In this document: positions 49,882-57,799 of the stretch, one piece after another | Position numbering within the stretch: position 1 is the stretch's first letter | Layout: each line of letters opens with the position of its first letter | Source of the DNA: Sphingomonas sp. BK345 | GTDB taxonomy: Bacteria > Pseudomonadota > Alphaproteobacteria > Sphingomonadales > Sphingomonadaceae | DNA: 64,000 nt | Direction of reading: 5' to 3' | Assembly (NCBI RefSeq): GCF_014193845.1 | Contig: NZ_JACHZX010000004.1 | Coordinates: 310,001-374,000, forward strand | Translations under genes and position numbers: made by a program | The notes under the pieces: model-generated | Databases searched by the model: none | The model's input: the letters and a program-made list of their open reading frames with translations, nothing else | What the model was told of the DNA's origin: nothing

Positions 49882-50802
49882 GTGGCGCATGGCGTCGACC
49901 ACGCGGACCCCGTTGCCATCTCAGGCACCATACCTGCCCCCTCCGCCCCCATCGCCGCCGACGTCGCCTGGGCCGCCTTCGTCCGCCGCGACCGCGCCTA
50001 TGACGGCCGGTTCGTCGTCACCGTCAGCTCGACCCGCATCTATTGCCGGCCGAGCTGCGCGGCGCGGCGGCCGCGGCGCGAGCACGTCGGCTTCCTGCCC
50101 GATGGCGCTGCCGCGCGCGCGGCAGGGTATCGCGCCTGCCGCCGCTGTCTGCCCGACGACGTCACGCGCGACGCGACCGCGGTGAGGCGTGCGCTCACGC
50201 TGCTGGACGACGCCGAACGGCCCCTGTCGCTCGCCGACCTCGCCGCGTCGGTCGGCTACGCGCCGCATCACTTCCAGCGGTTGTTCACGCGCGCCACCGG
50301 CCTCTCCCCCGCCGCCTACGCCCGAGACCGTCGCGCGGCGCGCGCCGTCGCGGCGCTGCGGGCCGAGCGCAACGTCACCGCCGCGATCTACGCTGCGGGC
50401 TATGCCGCGCCGAGCCGCTTCTACGCCGACACCGCCGCGCTCGGCATGGCGCCGACCGCCTGGGCAAGCGGGGGGGCGGGCGAGCGAGTCGCCTGGTGCG
50501 TGCTGCCCTCGCCGCTCGGCGCGCTGCTGGTGGCGCATACCGGGCGCGGCTTGTGCCACGTCGCGTTCGATGAGGGGGTGGAGGCCCTCGCGGCGTTGCT
50601 GCCGGCGGCGACGCTGGTGGAGGCGGACCCGGGCGAGCAGGCGCGCGCGCTGCACTGGCTGGAGACGGCGGCGGTGCCGCTGGACGCCGCGCTGCCGGAG
50701 ACACAGCGGCGGGCGTTGTTCCTCGCGGCGGTGCGGGCGGCGGCGCGCGAAGAAGGACAAACATATCGCGTGCTCCTGCGCCTGCCGGAAACCGGAGGAT
50801 GA
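49882..50802 (+). CDS. Ada-like regulator lacking the alkyltransferase active site
   Basis: About 306 residues in the Ada order. The N-terminal methylphosphotriester domain has its four zinc cysteines at about 55, 59, 86 and 89 (IYCRPSC, YRACRRC), with Cys55 matching the acceptor Cys38 of E. coli Ada. An AraC-type double helix-turn-helix follows (SLADLAASVGYAPHHFQRLFTRATGLSP; AIYAAGYAAPSRFYADTAALGMAPTAW). Then comes the start of the MGMT domain (VLPSPLGALLVAHTGRGLCHVAF), but the chain stops at about 95 residues in, before any PCHR active site. So it could sense phosphate-backbone methylation and regulate, but not repair O6-methylguanine. GTG at 49882 is chosen because an ATG at 49744 would translate the REP hairpin. 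Confidence 0.8.
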   Translation: MAHGVDHADPVAISGTIPAPSAPIAADVAWAAFVRRDRAYDGRFVVTVSSTRIYCRPSCAARRPRREHVGFLPDGAAARAAGYRACRRCLPDDVTRDATAVRRALTLLDDAERPLSLADLAASVGYAPHHFQRLFTRATGLSPAAYARDRRAARAVAALRAERNVTAAIYAAGYAAPSRFYADTAALGMAPTAWASGGAGERVAWCVLPSPLGALLVAHTGRGLCHVAFDEGVEALAALLPAATLVEADPGEQARALHWLETAAVPLDAALPETQRRALFLAAVRAAAREEGQTYRVLLRLPETGG

Positions 50803-50969
50803 GCGCTTTCCTCACGGAGAGAAGTTGAGGCGCATATCTTTCTTGTCCGGGTCGCAGCCAGCGCGGGGACACGGCCACACCAGGCCGAGGCCGGTCGTGG
50901 CCTTGGTTAGGCGATTATAAAGGCTTGTCGCTTAGCTCGATCCTCGGACTTTCGAGGATGACCGGGTCG

Positions 50970-52484
50970 ATGAACGCGTTCGGACGCCGCAACGGCGGGA
51001 TGGGGACGACAGGCGCGCGCGGCGGCTTCGGTGTGGCGCGGCCGATGCAGGCCAACCCGCTCGCGCGCCCAGAGCCCGAGCCCTTTCCTACCGTCGACGC
51101 GCTCGCGCTTCCCGGCGAGGGCGACCCGTCGCTGTTGCCGCAGGGCACGGTCGACGCGATGCAGCGACTCGCCGACCGACAGAACGCCAGCGGGGACGCC
51201 GGCGCGAGCCGGATGGAGGGGTTCGAGGCCTCGATCCACCGCATCAAGGAGCAGGTGCTGCCGCGCCTGCTCGAGCGCGTCGACCCGGAGGCCGCCGCCA
51301 CGCTCGGCAAGGACGAGCTGGCCGAGGAGTTCCGCCCGATCATCGGCGAGGTGCTCGCCGAGCTCAAGCTGACGCTCAACCGCCGCGAGCAGTTCGCGCT
51401 GGAGAAGGTGCTGGTCGACGAGCTGCTCGGTCTCGGGCCGCTGGAGGAGCTGCTCGCCGACGCCGACATCAGCGACATCATGGTCAACGGCCCGGACCAG
51501 ACCTTCGTCGAGCGCAAGGGCAAGCTGGAGTTGGCCAACATCCAGTTCCGCGACGAGGAGCATCTGTTCCAGATCGCGCAGCGGATCTGCAACTCGGTCG
51601 GCCGCCGCGTCGACCAGACCACGCCGCTCGCCGACGCACGCCTCAAGGACGGCAGCCGCGTCAACGTGATCGTGCCGCCGCTGAGCCTGCGCGGCACGGC
51701 CATCTCGATCCGTAAGTTCTCCGCCAAGCCGATCACGCTCGACATGATGGCGGGCTTCGGCAGCATGTCGCAGAAGATGGCGACCGCGCTCAAGATCGCG
51801 GGAGCGTGCCGCTTCAACGTCGTGATCTCGGGCGGCACCGGCTCGGGCAAGACGACGATGCTCAACGCCTTGTCGAAGATGATCGACCCGGGCGAGCGCG
51901 TGCTGACGATCGAGGACGCCGCCGAGCTGCGGCTCCAGCAGCCGCACTGGCTGCCTCTCGAGACGCGCCCGGCCAACCTCGAGGGCCAGGGCGAGATCTC
52001 GATCCGCGACCTTGTCAAGAACGCGCTGCGTATGCGCCCCGACCGCATCATCCTGGGCGAGATCCGTGGCAGCGAATGTTTCGACATGCTCGCCGCGATG
52101 AACACCGGCCACGACGGATCGATGTGCACGCTCCACTCCAACTCGCCGCGCGAGGCGCTGGCGCGCATGGAGAACATGGTGATGATGTCGGACATCAAGG
52201 TGCCCAAGGAAGCGATCAGCCGCCAGATTGCCGATTCGGTCGACATGATCATCCAGGTCAAGCGCCTGCGCGACGGCTCGCGCCGCGTCACCAACATCAC
52301 CGAGGTGATCGGCATGGAAGGGCCGGTGATCGTGACCCAGGAGCTGTTCAAGTTCGAGTATCTCGACGAGAGCGCCGACGGCAAGATCATCGGCGAGTAT
52401 CGCTCGATGGGGCTGCGTCCGTACACGTTCGACAAGGCCAAGCAGTTCGGCTTCGATCAGGCGTATCTGGAAGCGTGTCTGTGA
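50970..52484 (+). CDS. CpaF/TadA-type pilus assembly or secretion ATPase
   Basis: A 504-residue hexameric ATPase of the type II/IV secretion superfamily. A disordered N-terminus (residues 1-60) leads to an all-helical region (ASIHRIKEQVLPRLLERVD) and then the core: VNGPDQTFVERKGKLE, Walker A GGTGSGKTT (288-296), IEDAAELRLQQPHW, and RPDRIILGEIRGSECFDMLAAMNTGHDGSMCTLHSN (Walker B and His box). This is the CpaF branch that powers Flp/Tad pili. No other tad/cpa gene is in the window, so the rest of the apparatus must lie elsewhere. ATG at 50958 is an alternative start. Confidence 0.9.
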   Translation: MNAFGRRNGGMGTTGARGGFGVARPMQANPLARPEPEPFPTVDALALPGEGDPSLLPQGTVDAMQRLADRQNASGDAGASRMEGFEASIHRIKEQVLPRLLERVDPEAAATLGKDELAEEFRPIIGEVLAELKLTLNRREQFALEKVLVDELLGLGPLEELLADADISDIMVNGPDQTFVERKGKLELANIQFRDEEHLFQIAQRICNSVGRRVDQTTPLADARLKDGSRVNVIVPPLSLRGTAISIRKFSAKPITLDMMAGFGSMSQKMATALKIAGACRFNVVISGGTGSGKTTMLNALSKMIDPGERVLTIEDAAELRLQQPHWLPLETRPANLEGQGEISIRDLVKNALRMRPDRIILGEIRGSECFDMLAAMNTGHDGSMCTLHSNSPREALARMENMVMMSDIKVPKEAISRQIADSVDMIIQVKRLRDGSRRVTNITEVIGMEGPVIVTQELFKFEYLDESADGKIIGEYRSMGLRPYTFDKAKQFGFDQAYLEACL

Positions 52485-52537
52485 GTGGATTGTGCTATCG
52501 CTAGTGTTGCGGCGCGTCTTGCGGCTTTGGCCCGAGA

Positions 52538-53510
52538 TCAGGACGAGAGAAGGCTCTCGAAACCGTCTGCGAAAAGGCGAGTGACCGAACCATGCCTTCC
52601 ATCTAGGTCGGCCCATTGGCCCGATGGATTGCACTCGAAGAAGACCGTCTTTCCGTTCGGGGTCACCGCGAAATCGAACACACCGCTGTGCAGATGAGAC
52701 CTGCGCAGGAAGGCGCTGGTGAAGTATTGCATCTCCGGCGGGAGCGGGACAGGCTCGCGACCGACAATCCCGGCCAACCTCTCGGCACGACGCCAATCGA
52801 TGACAGAGCGAGGCGACGCTTGCGAGTTAATTTTTGAAGCCGAGGCACGCGTCGCCGAACGCAACAACCCTCAGCTCGTGCGATTTCTCGATACACGCTT
52901 GGTAGATCGCCGGGAAGGATGCCACTTGCTCATCACAGGCGGCAGAGATCTCCGCGACCCTTACCACATTGGCCATGATGCTTATGAGCGTGGCGTCGTC
53001 GCTACCGTAAGCTGGCGCGAAGCTCATACTGAATGGTTTCACGATCGTTCGACCGGAAGCCTGGATGAACGCGATGATCTGAGCCTTGTCACACGAGACA
53101 AGCGTGTCAGCAACTGCGAAACCGAGCGAGCGCGCGATATCAAGCTGGGTCAGCTTGTCGGGCAACCCGCGCCACTCATTGTTGAAGCACCGGCATCCAC
53201 GGTTGGCAATCAGCGAAAGCGCGACATCGCGCCGCGTCGTGGCCTCGAAGCTGCGGCGCTGATCGTCCGCCGAGCGATAGCGGATCGTCCGATGCTTGCT
53301 CCTGAGCCACCACCAGTCCTTGGGCTCAACCGAGACGGCTATGCCGCTCGCGTCCGTTAGGCGGACAGATGGAAGACGTGTTCCTTCCTCGTCGGCCACC
53401 GGTGAGTAGACGAGGCACGTTACCCCCCTGGTTAGCAGCTCAGCGGTGACGCCTCTGATGTGAGGGTCACCGGGCGAGCCAAGGATATGGAGCAGCGCGC
53501 GCCGCCCCAT
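52538..53510 (-). pseudogene. MvdD-family ATP-grasp peptide ligase, frame broken at an A5 tract
   Basis: Two overlapping frames together give one ATP-grasp protein of about 320 residues. The first (start 53510) has VEPKDWWWLRSK, then CFNNEWRGLPDKLTQLDIARSLGFAVADTLV, IVKPFS (ATP lysine) and IYQACIEKSHELRVVAFGD, ending at TAA just after GFKN. The second has KINSQASPRSVIDWRRAE, LHSGVFDFAVTPNGKTVFFECNPSGQW (metal-binding Glu/Asn, the family hallmark). Both join if the A5 run at 52831-52835 is read as A4 (GFKINSQ). This architecture is that of MvdD/MvdC-type ligases forming ester or amide rings in graspetides. Its ATG shares the last base of the TAA of the gene upstream (TAATG). Either a true frameshift or a sequencing error. 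Confidence 0.82.
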
Positions 53511-54364
53511 TATCGGGCGCTCACCGGCCCGATCGCCGGCGGAGAGGCTGTCAGACTGGTACCTACGGAGAAGACGCCGTTGAAGCCATCGGTGATCGTC
53601 GGCAGGGCGCGAACATAGGCCGACTTATGTGTGCCCTTACCCGAGAGTGAATGAGGGCCGCAACCGTCTTGCTGACAGTTCCACGCGCTACCGGTGGCAG
53701 GCTCCGACTGGAGCGACAAGACGTCCGCGGCGGGAAGATGGCTGGCGGCGGGCGCGAACATCATACCGGGCTGACGTACCAGATGCGCGTGTAAGCTCCC
53801 CACCAGGATCAGCACGACGCTATTCGGGTGAGTGTCTGCCAGACTTGCCCAACGATCCGCCATCGCCAGCTAATAATGATGTTGGTCGAGACGGCCGCTG
53901 GCCCGCGGCTGCGTCCCATGCACCTCGATCACTCGGCCGGCAGCGCGCCAGTCGCGCAAGCGGCGCAGCAACGTCAACATTGCCATGCTCGATCGACCGT
54001 CCGCCATGTCTCGCGCCCAGATGTCGGATCGCAGCAATCTCTCGACAGCCGCATCGTCGCCGGAAGAGGCAAGAAATTGCGCGACGTCCACGTCGGTCCG
54101 TTCGTCGAACTCGAGCGCGATAACCACGGGGCGCCGCTTGGCGACAACGCAGGCGACGTCTCCGAAGAGGCGTGGAACCTGGTCGGTGCCATGGATCTCA
54201 CCGACAATCACGAAACGCGGCGCGCGCTCCGCCAAGTCTTCGCTTCCGTTGAGAGAGGCGCAGACCTGCGGATCATCGGCGCGTCCAACGGGAGGCGTGA
54301 GGGGCCGCGCTGCTCCGCTCGTCGCGAGCATGAAGAGGATAGCGATAGATGGTAGGAGTGCCAT
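53510..54364 (-). pseudogene. Secreted ChaN/TIKI-like protein with in-frame TAG
   Basis: One frame with a TAG at 53870-53872 about 165 codons in. It starts MALLPSIAILFMLATSGAARP (signal peptide), then RFVIVGEIHGTDQVPRLFGD, VVIALEFDERTDVDVAQFL, ARDMADGRSSMAMLTLLRRLRDW before the stop. After it, LAMADRWASLADTHPNSVVLILVGSLHAHL and a Cys-bearing WNCQQDGCGPHSL follow, ending at TAA 53510. Conserved GEIHGT, LE and (N/S)xHA positions fit the ChaN/TIKI/TraB hydrolase superfamily as found in many proteobacterial hypothetical proteins. The first half alone lacks the HA motif. The gene sits between a tiny peptide gene and the ATP-grasp gene, overlapping the latter. Confidence 0.72.
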
Positions 54365-54413
54365 AAATGCCCCGATAGCGGTAGGCGGCCCGCAGGCGAG
54401 CCGCCAAGAAAGT

Positions 54414-54527
54414 TCAGGGATCGTCGCTGTGGATTCCACGCCCTCCGTCGTTGGGAGTATACCAGGTGCCTGTATTTCCAGTCGGCGTCGAATAGATCGT
54501 GCCGTCCGGATCTCCACCCGCCACCAT
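54414..54527 (-). CDS. Short Thr/Asp-rich peptide, candidate RiPP precursor
   Basis: A 37-codon frame starting MVAGGDPDGTIYSTP and ending GRGIHSDDP, TGA at 54414. It has eight Thr/Ser in the middle (possible ring donors), five Asp (possible acceptors), one Trp, and no Cys. The same frame is open upstream as FSIISEEEEVMVAGG, which looks like a double-glycine leader (acidic SEEEE, then V-x-G-G). No start codon precedes that in frame, but an ATG at 54595 with strong GGAGAAGG, or the ATG at 54567, would join it if the T4 run at 54554-54557 (minus strand) had one more or one fewer base. It lies 50 bp upstream of the ChaN-like gene. It was too short to be called by length. Identity as a precursor is inference. 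Confidence 0.45.
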   Translation of the reverse strand: MVAGGDPDGTIYSTPTGNTGTWYTPNDGGRGIHSDDP

Positions 54528-54595
54528 CACTTCCTCTTCTTCACTTATTATTGAAAAGTTGGTTCATTTTTGCTAAATAGAAAAGGTTCTGCCAT

Positions 54596-54835
54596 TGCCT
54601 TCTCCGAAGGATGAAGCCGACTCATTGTCGGCAAGTATATGCTGCCTTCAACGGATTATCTTTTCTATGCAGAAGTGGCACAAAGCGGCCAAACTAACCA
54701 TTAACCTTGTAGAATAATTGACAATCATCGGATTGGCGAGTTGGATGGCGCTTGATCAATGCGACCATCGCGGTCATTGCTCCATGATGCCGGTACCCGG
54801 TTGACCCAGCGCCTACCGCGACGCAGCATTGCGCG
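54596..54835. promoter_or_regulatory. AT-rich divergent intergenic region
   Basis: The gap between the peptide locus (minus) and ppc (plus) is the most AT-rich stretch of this neighbourhood, particularly 54640-54730 (TTAACCTTGTAGAATAATTGACAATC). It must carry the promoters for both directions. A CCTTC-GGA-GAAGG mini-hairpin at about 54598-54610 overlaps the ribosome site in front of the ATG at 54595. I cannot place -35/-10 boxes with confidence. Confidence 0.4.
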
Positions 54836-57517
54836 ATGGCTACACTCCCCCCGATCACCAACAATCCCGACGTCCGCTATCTCGGCCGCGTGCTGGGCGA
54901 CGTTATCCGCGCTTATGGGGGCGAGACGCTCTACGAGCGCACCGAGGCGATTCGCTCCGCCTCGGTCGAGCGCCACCGTGGCAACGACCAGGGCTCGCCC
55001 GACGTCGGGCTCGGCGCGCTCGACCTCGACGAGACGCTCGACTTCGTGCGCGGCTTCATGCTGTTCTCGATGCTCGCCAATCTCGCCGAGGACCGCCAGG
55101 GGATCGCCGCCGAGGAGGGCGCCGACGTCGCCGCCGCGCTCCAGCGCCTGGCCGGGGCCGGCGTTGACCGCGACCAGGTGCTCGCCCTGCTCGACCGCGC
55201 GCTGATCGCGCCGGTGCTCACCGCGCACCCCACCGAGGTGCGGCGCAAGAGCATGATCGATCACCGCAACCGCATCGCCCAGCTGATGGCGCTGCGCGAC
55301 CGCGGGATCGACACCACGCCCGAGGGGGACCAGGTCGACGAGGCGATCGTGCGCCAGGTCGCGCTGCTGTGGCAGACGCGCGTGCTGCGGCGCGAGCGCC
55401 TGTACGTCACCGACGAGGTCGAGACCGCGCTCAGCTACCTGCGCGACGTCTTCCTGCCGGTGATCCCCGCGCTCTACCAACGCTGGGATCGTGCGCTGGG
55501 CGCCCGCGTGCCCGCCTTCCTGCGCCCGGGCAGCTGGATCGGCGGCGACCGCGACGGCAATCCCTTCGTCACAGCGGACAGCCTGCGCGCCGCGCTCGCA
55601 CGCGCGTCGCGCGCGGTGCTGGGCTATTATCTCGACCAGCTCCACGCGATGGGGGCCGAGCTGTCGATCTCCGCCGACCATGGCGCGGTCGACGAGGGCG
55701 TGCTCGCGCTGGCCGAGGCGAGCGGCGACACCTCCGAGACGCGCAGCGACGAGCCCTATCGCCGCGCCATCAGCGGTATCTACGCGCGCACCGCGGCGAC
55801 CTATCAGAAGCTCACCGGCGAGCCAGCGCCCCGCCCCGGCACGCTGCGCGGTGAGCCCTATGACAACCCGGCCGCGCTTCGTGCCGACCTCAAGACGATC
55901 GCGCGCCCGCTCTCGGCCGAGGGCGCGGGGCTGCTCGGTACCGGCGGCGCGATCGGGCGGCTGATCCGCGCGGTCGAGGTGTTCGGCTTCCATCTCGCCA
56001 CGCTCGATCTGCGCCAGAACAGCGCGGTGCACGAAAAGGTCGTCGCCGAGATGCTGCGCGTCGCCGGCGTCTGCGCCGATTACACCGCGCTGGACGAAGA
56101 CGCGCGCGTGATGCTGCTGCGCCAAGAGCTGGCCACGCCGCGCCCGCTGACCAGCCGCTTCACTACCTATTCGGACGAGACGGCGTCCGAGCTGGCGATC
56201 GTCCAGGCCGCGGCCGAGGCGCACGCCACCTACGGTGCGGCGTGCATTCGCCAATATATCGTGTCGATGACCAAGTCGGTGTCCGACCTGCTCGAGGTCC
56301 ACCTGCTGCTCAAGGAGGTCGGGCTGTACCGCCCAGCGTCCGACGACGCCCCTGCCAGCGCCGCCGTGATGGCGGTGCCCTTGTTCGAGACGATCGAGGA
56401 TCTCGAGGCCGCGCCCGCGATCATGACCGAGTGGTTCGCCATCCCCGAGGTGCGCGACATCGCGTGCGCGCGCGGTCACCAGGAGGTGATGATCGGCTAT
56501 TCGGACAGCAACAAGGACGGCGGCTATCTCACCTCGACCTGGCAGCTGTCGCGCGCCTCGACCGCGCTGAAGCCGGTGTTCGACGCCGCGGGAGTCGGCA
56601 TGCAGTTGTTCCACGGCCGCGGCGGTGCGGTCGGGCGCGGCGGCGGCTCCAGCTTCGCCGCGATCCGCGCGCAGCCCGCGGGCACGGTGCAGGGCCGCAT
56701 CCGCATCACCGAACAGGGTGAGGTGATCGCGGGCAAGTACGGCACGCGCGAGAGCGCCAGCACCAACCTGGAGGCGATGGCCTCGGCGACCTTGCTCGCC
56801 AGCCTCGAGCCCGAGCAATTGTCGAACAGCGACAATGCCAGCTTCGCCGCGGCAATGGACCGGCTGTCCGACGCGGCCTTCCGCGCCTATCGCGGGCTGG
56901 TCTACGAGACCGAGGGCTTCCGCACCTTCTTCCGCCAGATGACCCCGATCGCCGAGATCGCCGGACTGAAGATCGGCAGTCGCCCTGCCAGCCGCAAGCA
57001 ATCGGACGCGATCGAGGACCTGCGCGCCATACCCTGGGTGTTCAGCTGGGCGCAGGCGCGCGTGATGCTGCCGGGCTGGTACGGTGTCGGCCAGGCGATC
57101 GCCGCGTTCGAGGATCGCGGGCTGCTGCGCGAGATGGCGCAGGGTTGGCCGCTGTTCGCCGCGACGCTGGCCAACATGGAGATGGTGCTCGCCAAGTCGG
57201 ACATGGGGATCGCCGAGCGCTATGCCGGGCTGGTCGAGGACGCCGAGCTGCGCGACCGCGTATTCGGGCGCATCCGCGACGGCTGGCAGCAGACCCACGA
57301 CGGGCTGCTCGACGTCACCGCGCAGTCGCACCTGCTCGAGAAGCATCCGGCGCTCGACGCCTCGATCCGGCTACGGCTGCCCTATATCGAGCCGCTGAAC
57401 CTGCTCCAAATCGAGCTGATGAAACGCCACCGCGCGGGCGAGGCCGACGAGCGCGTGCGTCAGGGCATCCTGCTGTCGATCAACGCGATCGCGACGGCGC
57501 TGCGCAATTCGGGGTGA
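54836..57517 (+). CDS. ppc: Phosphoenolpyruvate carboxylase
   Basis: An 893-residue anaplerotic enzyme adding bicarbonate to PEP to give oxaloacetate. The catalytic His131 stands in TAHPTEVRRKS, the substrate/bicarbonate region is VMIGYSDSNKDGGYLTS, and the Gly-rich FHGRGGAVGRGGG loop and the C-terminal LRLPYIEPLNLLQIELMKRHR...SINAIATALRNSG are intact. Length is normal. ATG at 54836 has no obvious ribosome site. It is transcribed alone, with a palindromic repeat downstream. Confidence 0.96.
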   Translation: MATLPPITNNPDVRYLGRVLGDVIRAYGGETLYERTEAIRSASVERHRGNDQGSPDVGLGALDLDETLDFVRGFMLFSMLANLAEDRQGIAAEEGADVAAALQRLAGAGVDRDQVLALLDRALIAPVLTAHPTEVRRKSMIDHRNRIAQLMALRDRGIDTTPEGDQVDEAIVRQVALLWQTRVLRRERLYVTDEVETALSYLRDVFLPVIPALYQRWDRALGARVPAFLRPGSWIGGDRDGNPFVTADSLRAALARASRAVLGYYLDQLHAMGAELSISADHGAVDEGVLALAEASGDTSETRSDEPYRRAISGIYARTAATYQKLTGEPAPRPGTLRGEPYDNPAALRADLKTIARPLSAEGAGLLGTGGAIGRLIRAVEVFGFHLATLDLRQNSAVHEKVVAEMLRVAGVCADYTALDEDARVMLLRQELATPRPLTSRFTTYSDETASELAIVQAAAEAHATYGAACIRQYIVSMTKSVSDLLEVHLLLKEVGLYRPASDDAPASAAVMAVPLFETIEDLEAAPAIMTEWFAIPEVRDIACARGHQEVMIGYSDSNKDGGYLTSTWQLSRASTALKPVFDAAGVGMQLFHGRGGAVGRGGGSSFAAIRAQPAGTVQGRIRITEQGEVIAGKYGTRESASTNLEAMASATLLASLEPEQLSNSDNASFAAAMDRLSDAAFRAYRGLVYETEGFRTFFRQMTPIAEIAGLKIGSRPASRKQSDAIEDLRAIPWVFSWAQARVMLPGWYGVGQAIAAFEDRGLLREMAQGWPLFAATLANMEMVLAKSDMGIAERYAGLVEDAELRDRVFGRIRDGWQQTHDGLLDVTAQSHLLEKHPALDASIRLRLPYIEPLNLLQIELMKRHRAGEADERVRQGILLSINAIATALRNSG

Positions 57518-57608
57518 GGAGGCAGCGTGACGAGCGATGCGTGCCGGTGGCGGACGCGCGGACGGTTCTGATCGTTCCTTTCGATCATGCCCTCACGCCC
57601 ACTCCTGC

Positions 57609-57700
57609 GTCATCCCCGCGCAGGCGGGGATCCATACACGCTGACGCCTCGGCTCCGTCGTAGGTCCGCGCGTCTGGATCCGCGCCTGCGCGGGGATGAC
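57609..57700. repeat. REP-like palindrome downstream of ppc
   Basis: GTCATCCCCGCGCAGGCGGGGATCCA and TGGATCCGCGCCTGCGCGGGGATGAC, near-perfect inverted arms of 26 bases around a 40-base loop, between the convergent ppc and pepN genes. Confidence 0.8.
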
Positions 57701-57799
57701 GGATGGTATCGATGAAGTGCTTCATGACCGGGGCTCGCCCGCGGCTGATATCTGCTGACGTATCAGCGAGCGGAAGCCGCGCCGAGCCGCCTCCCTTTA

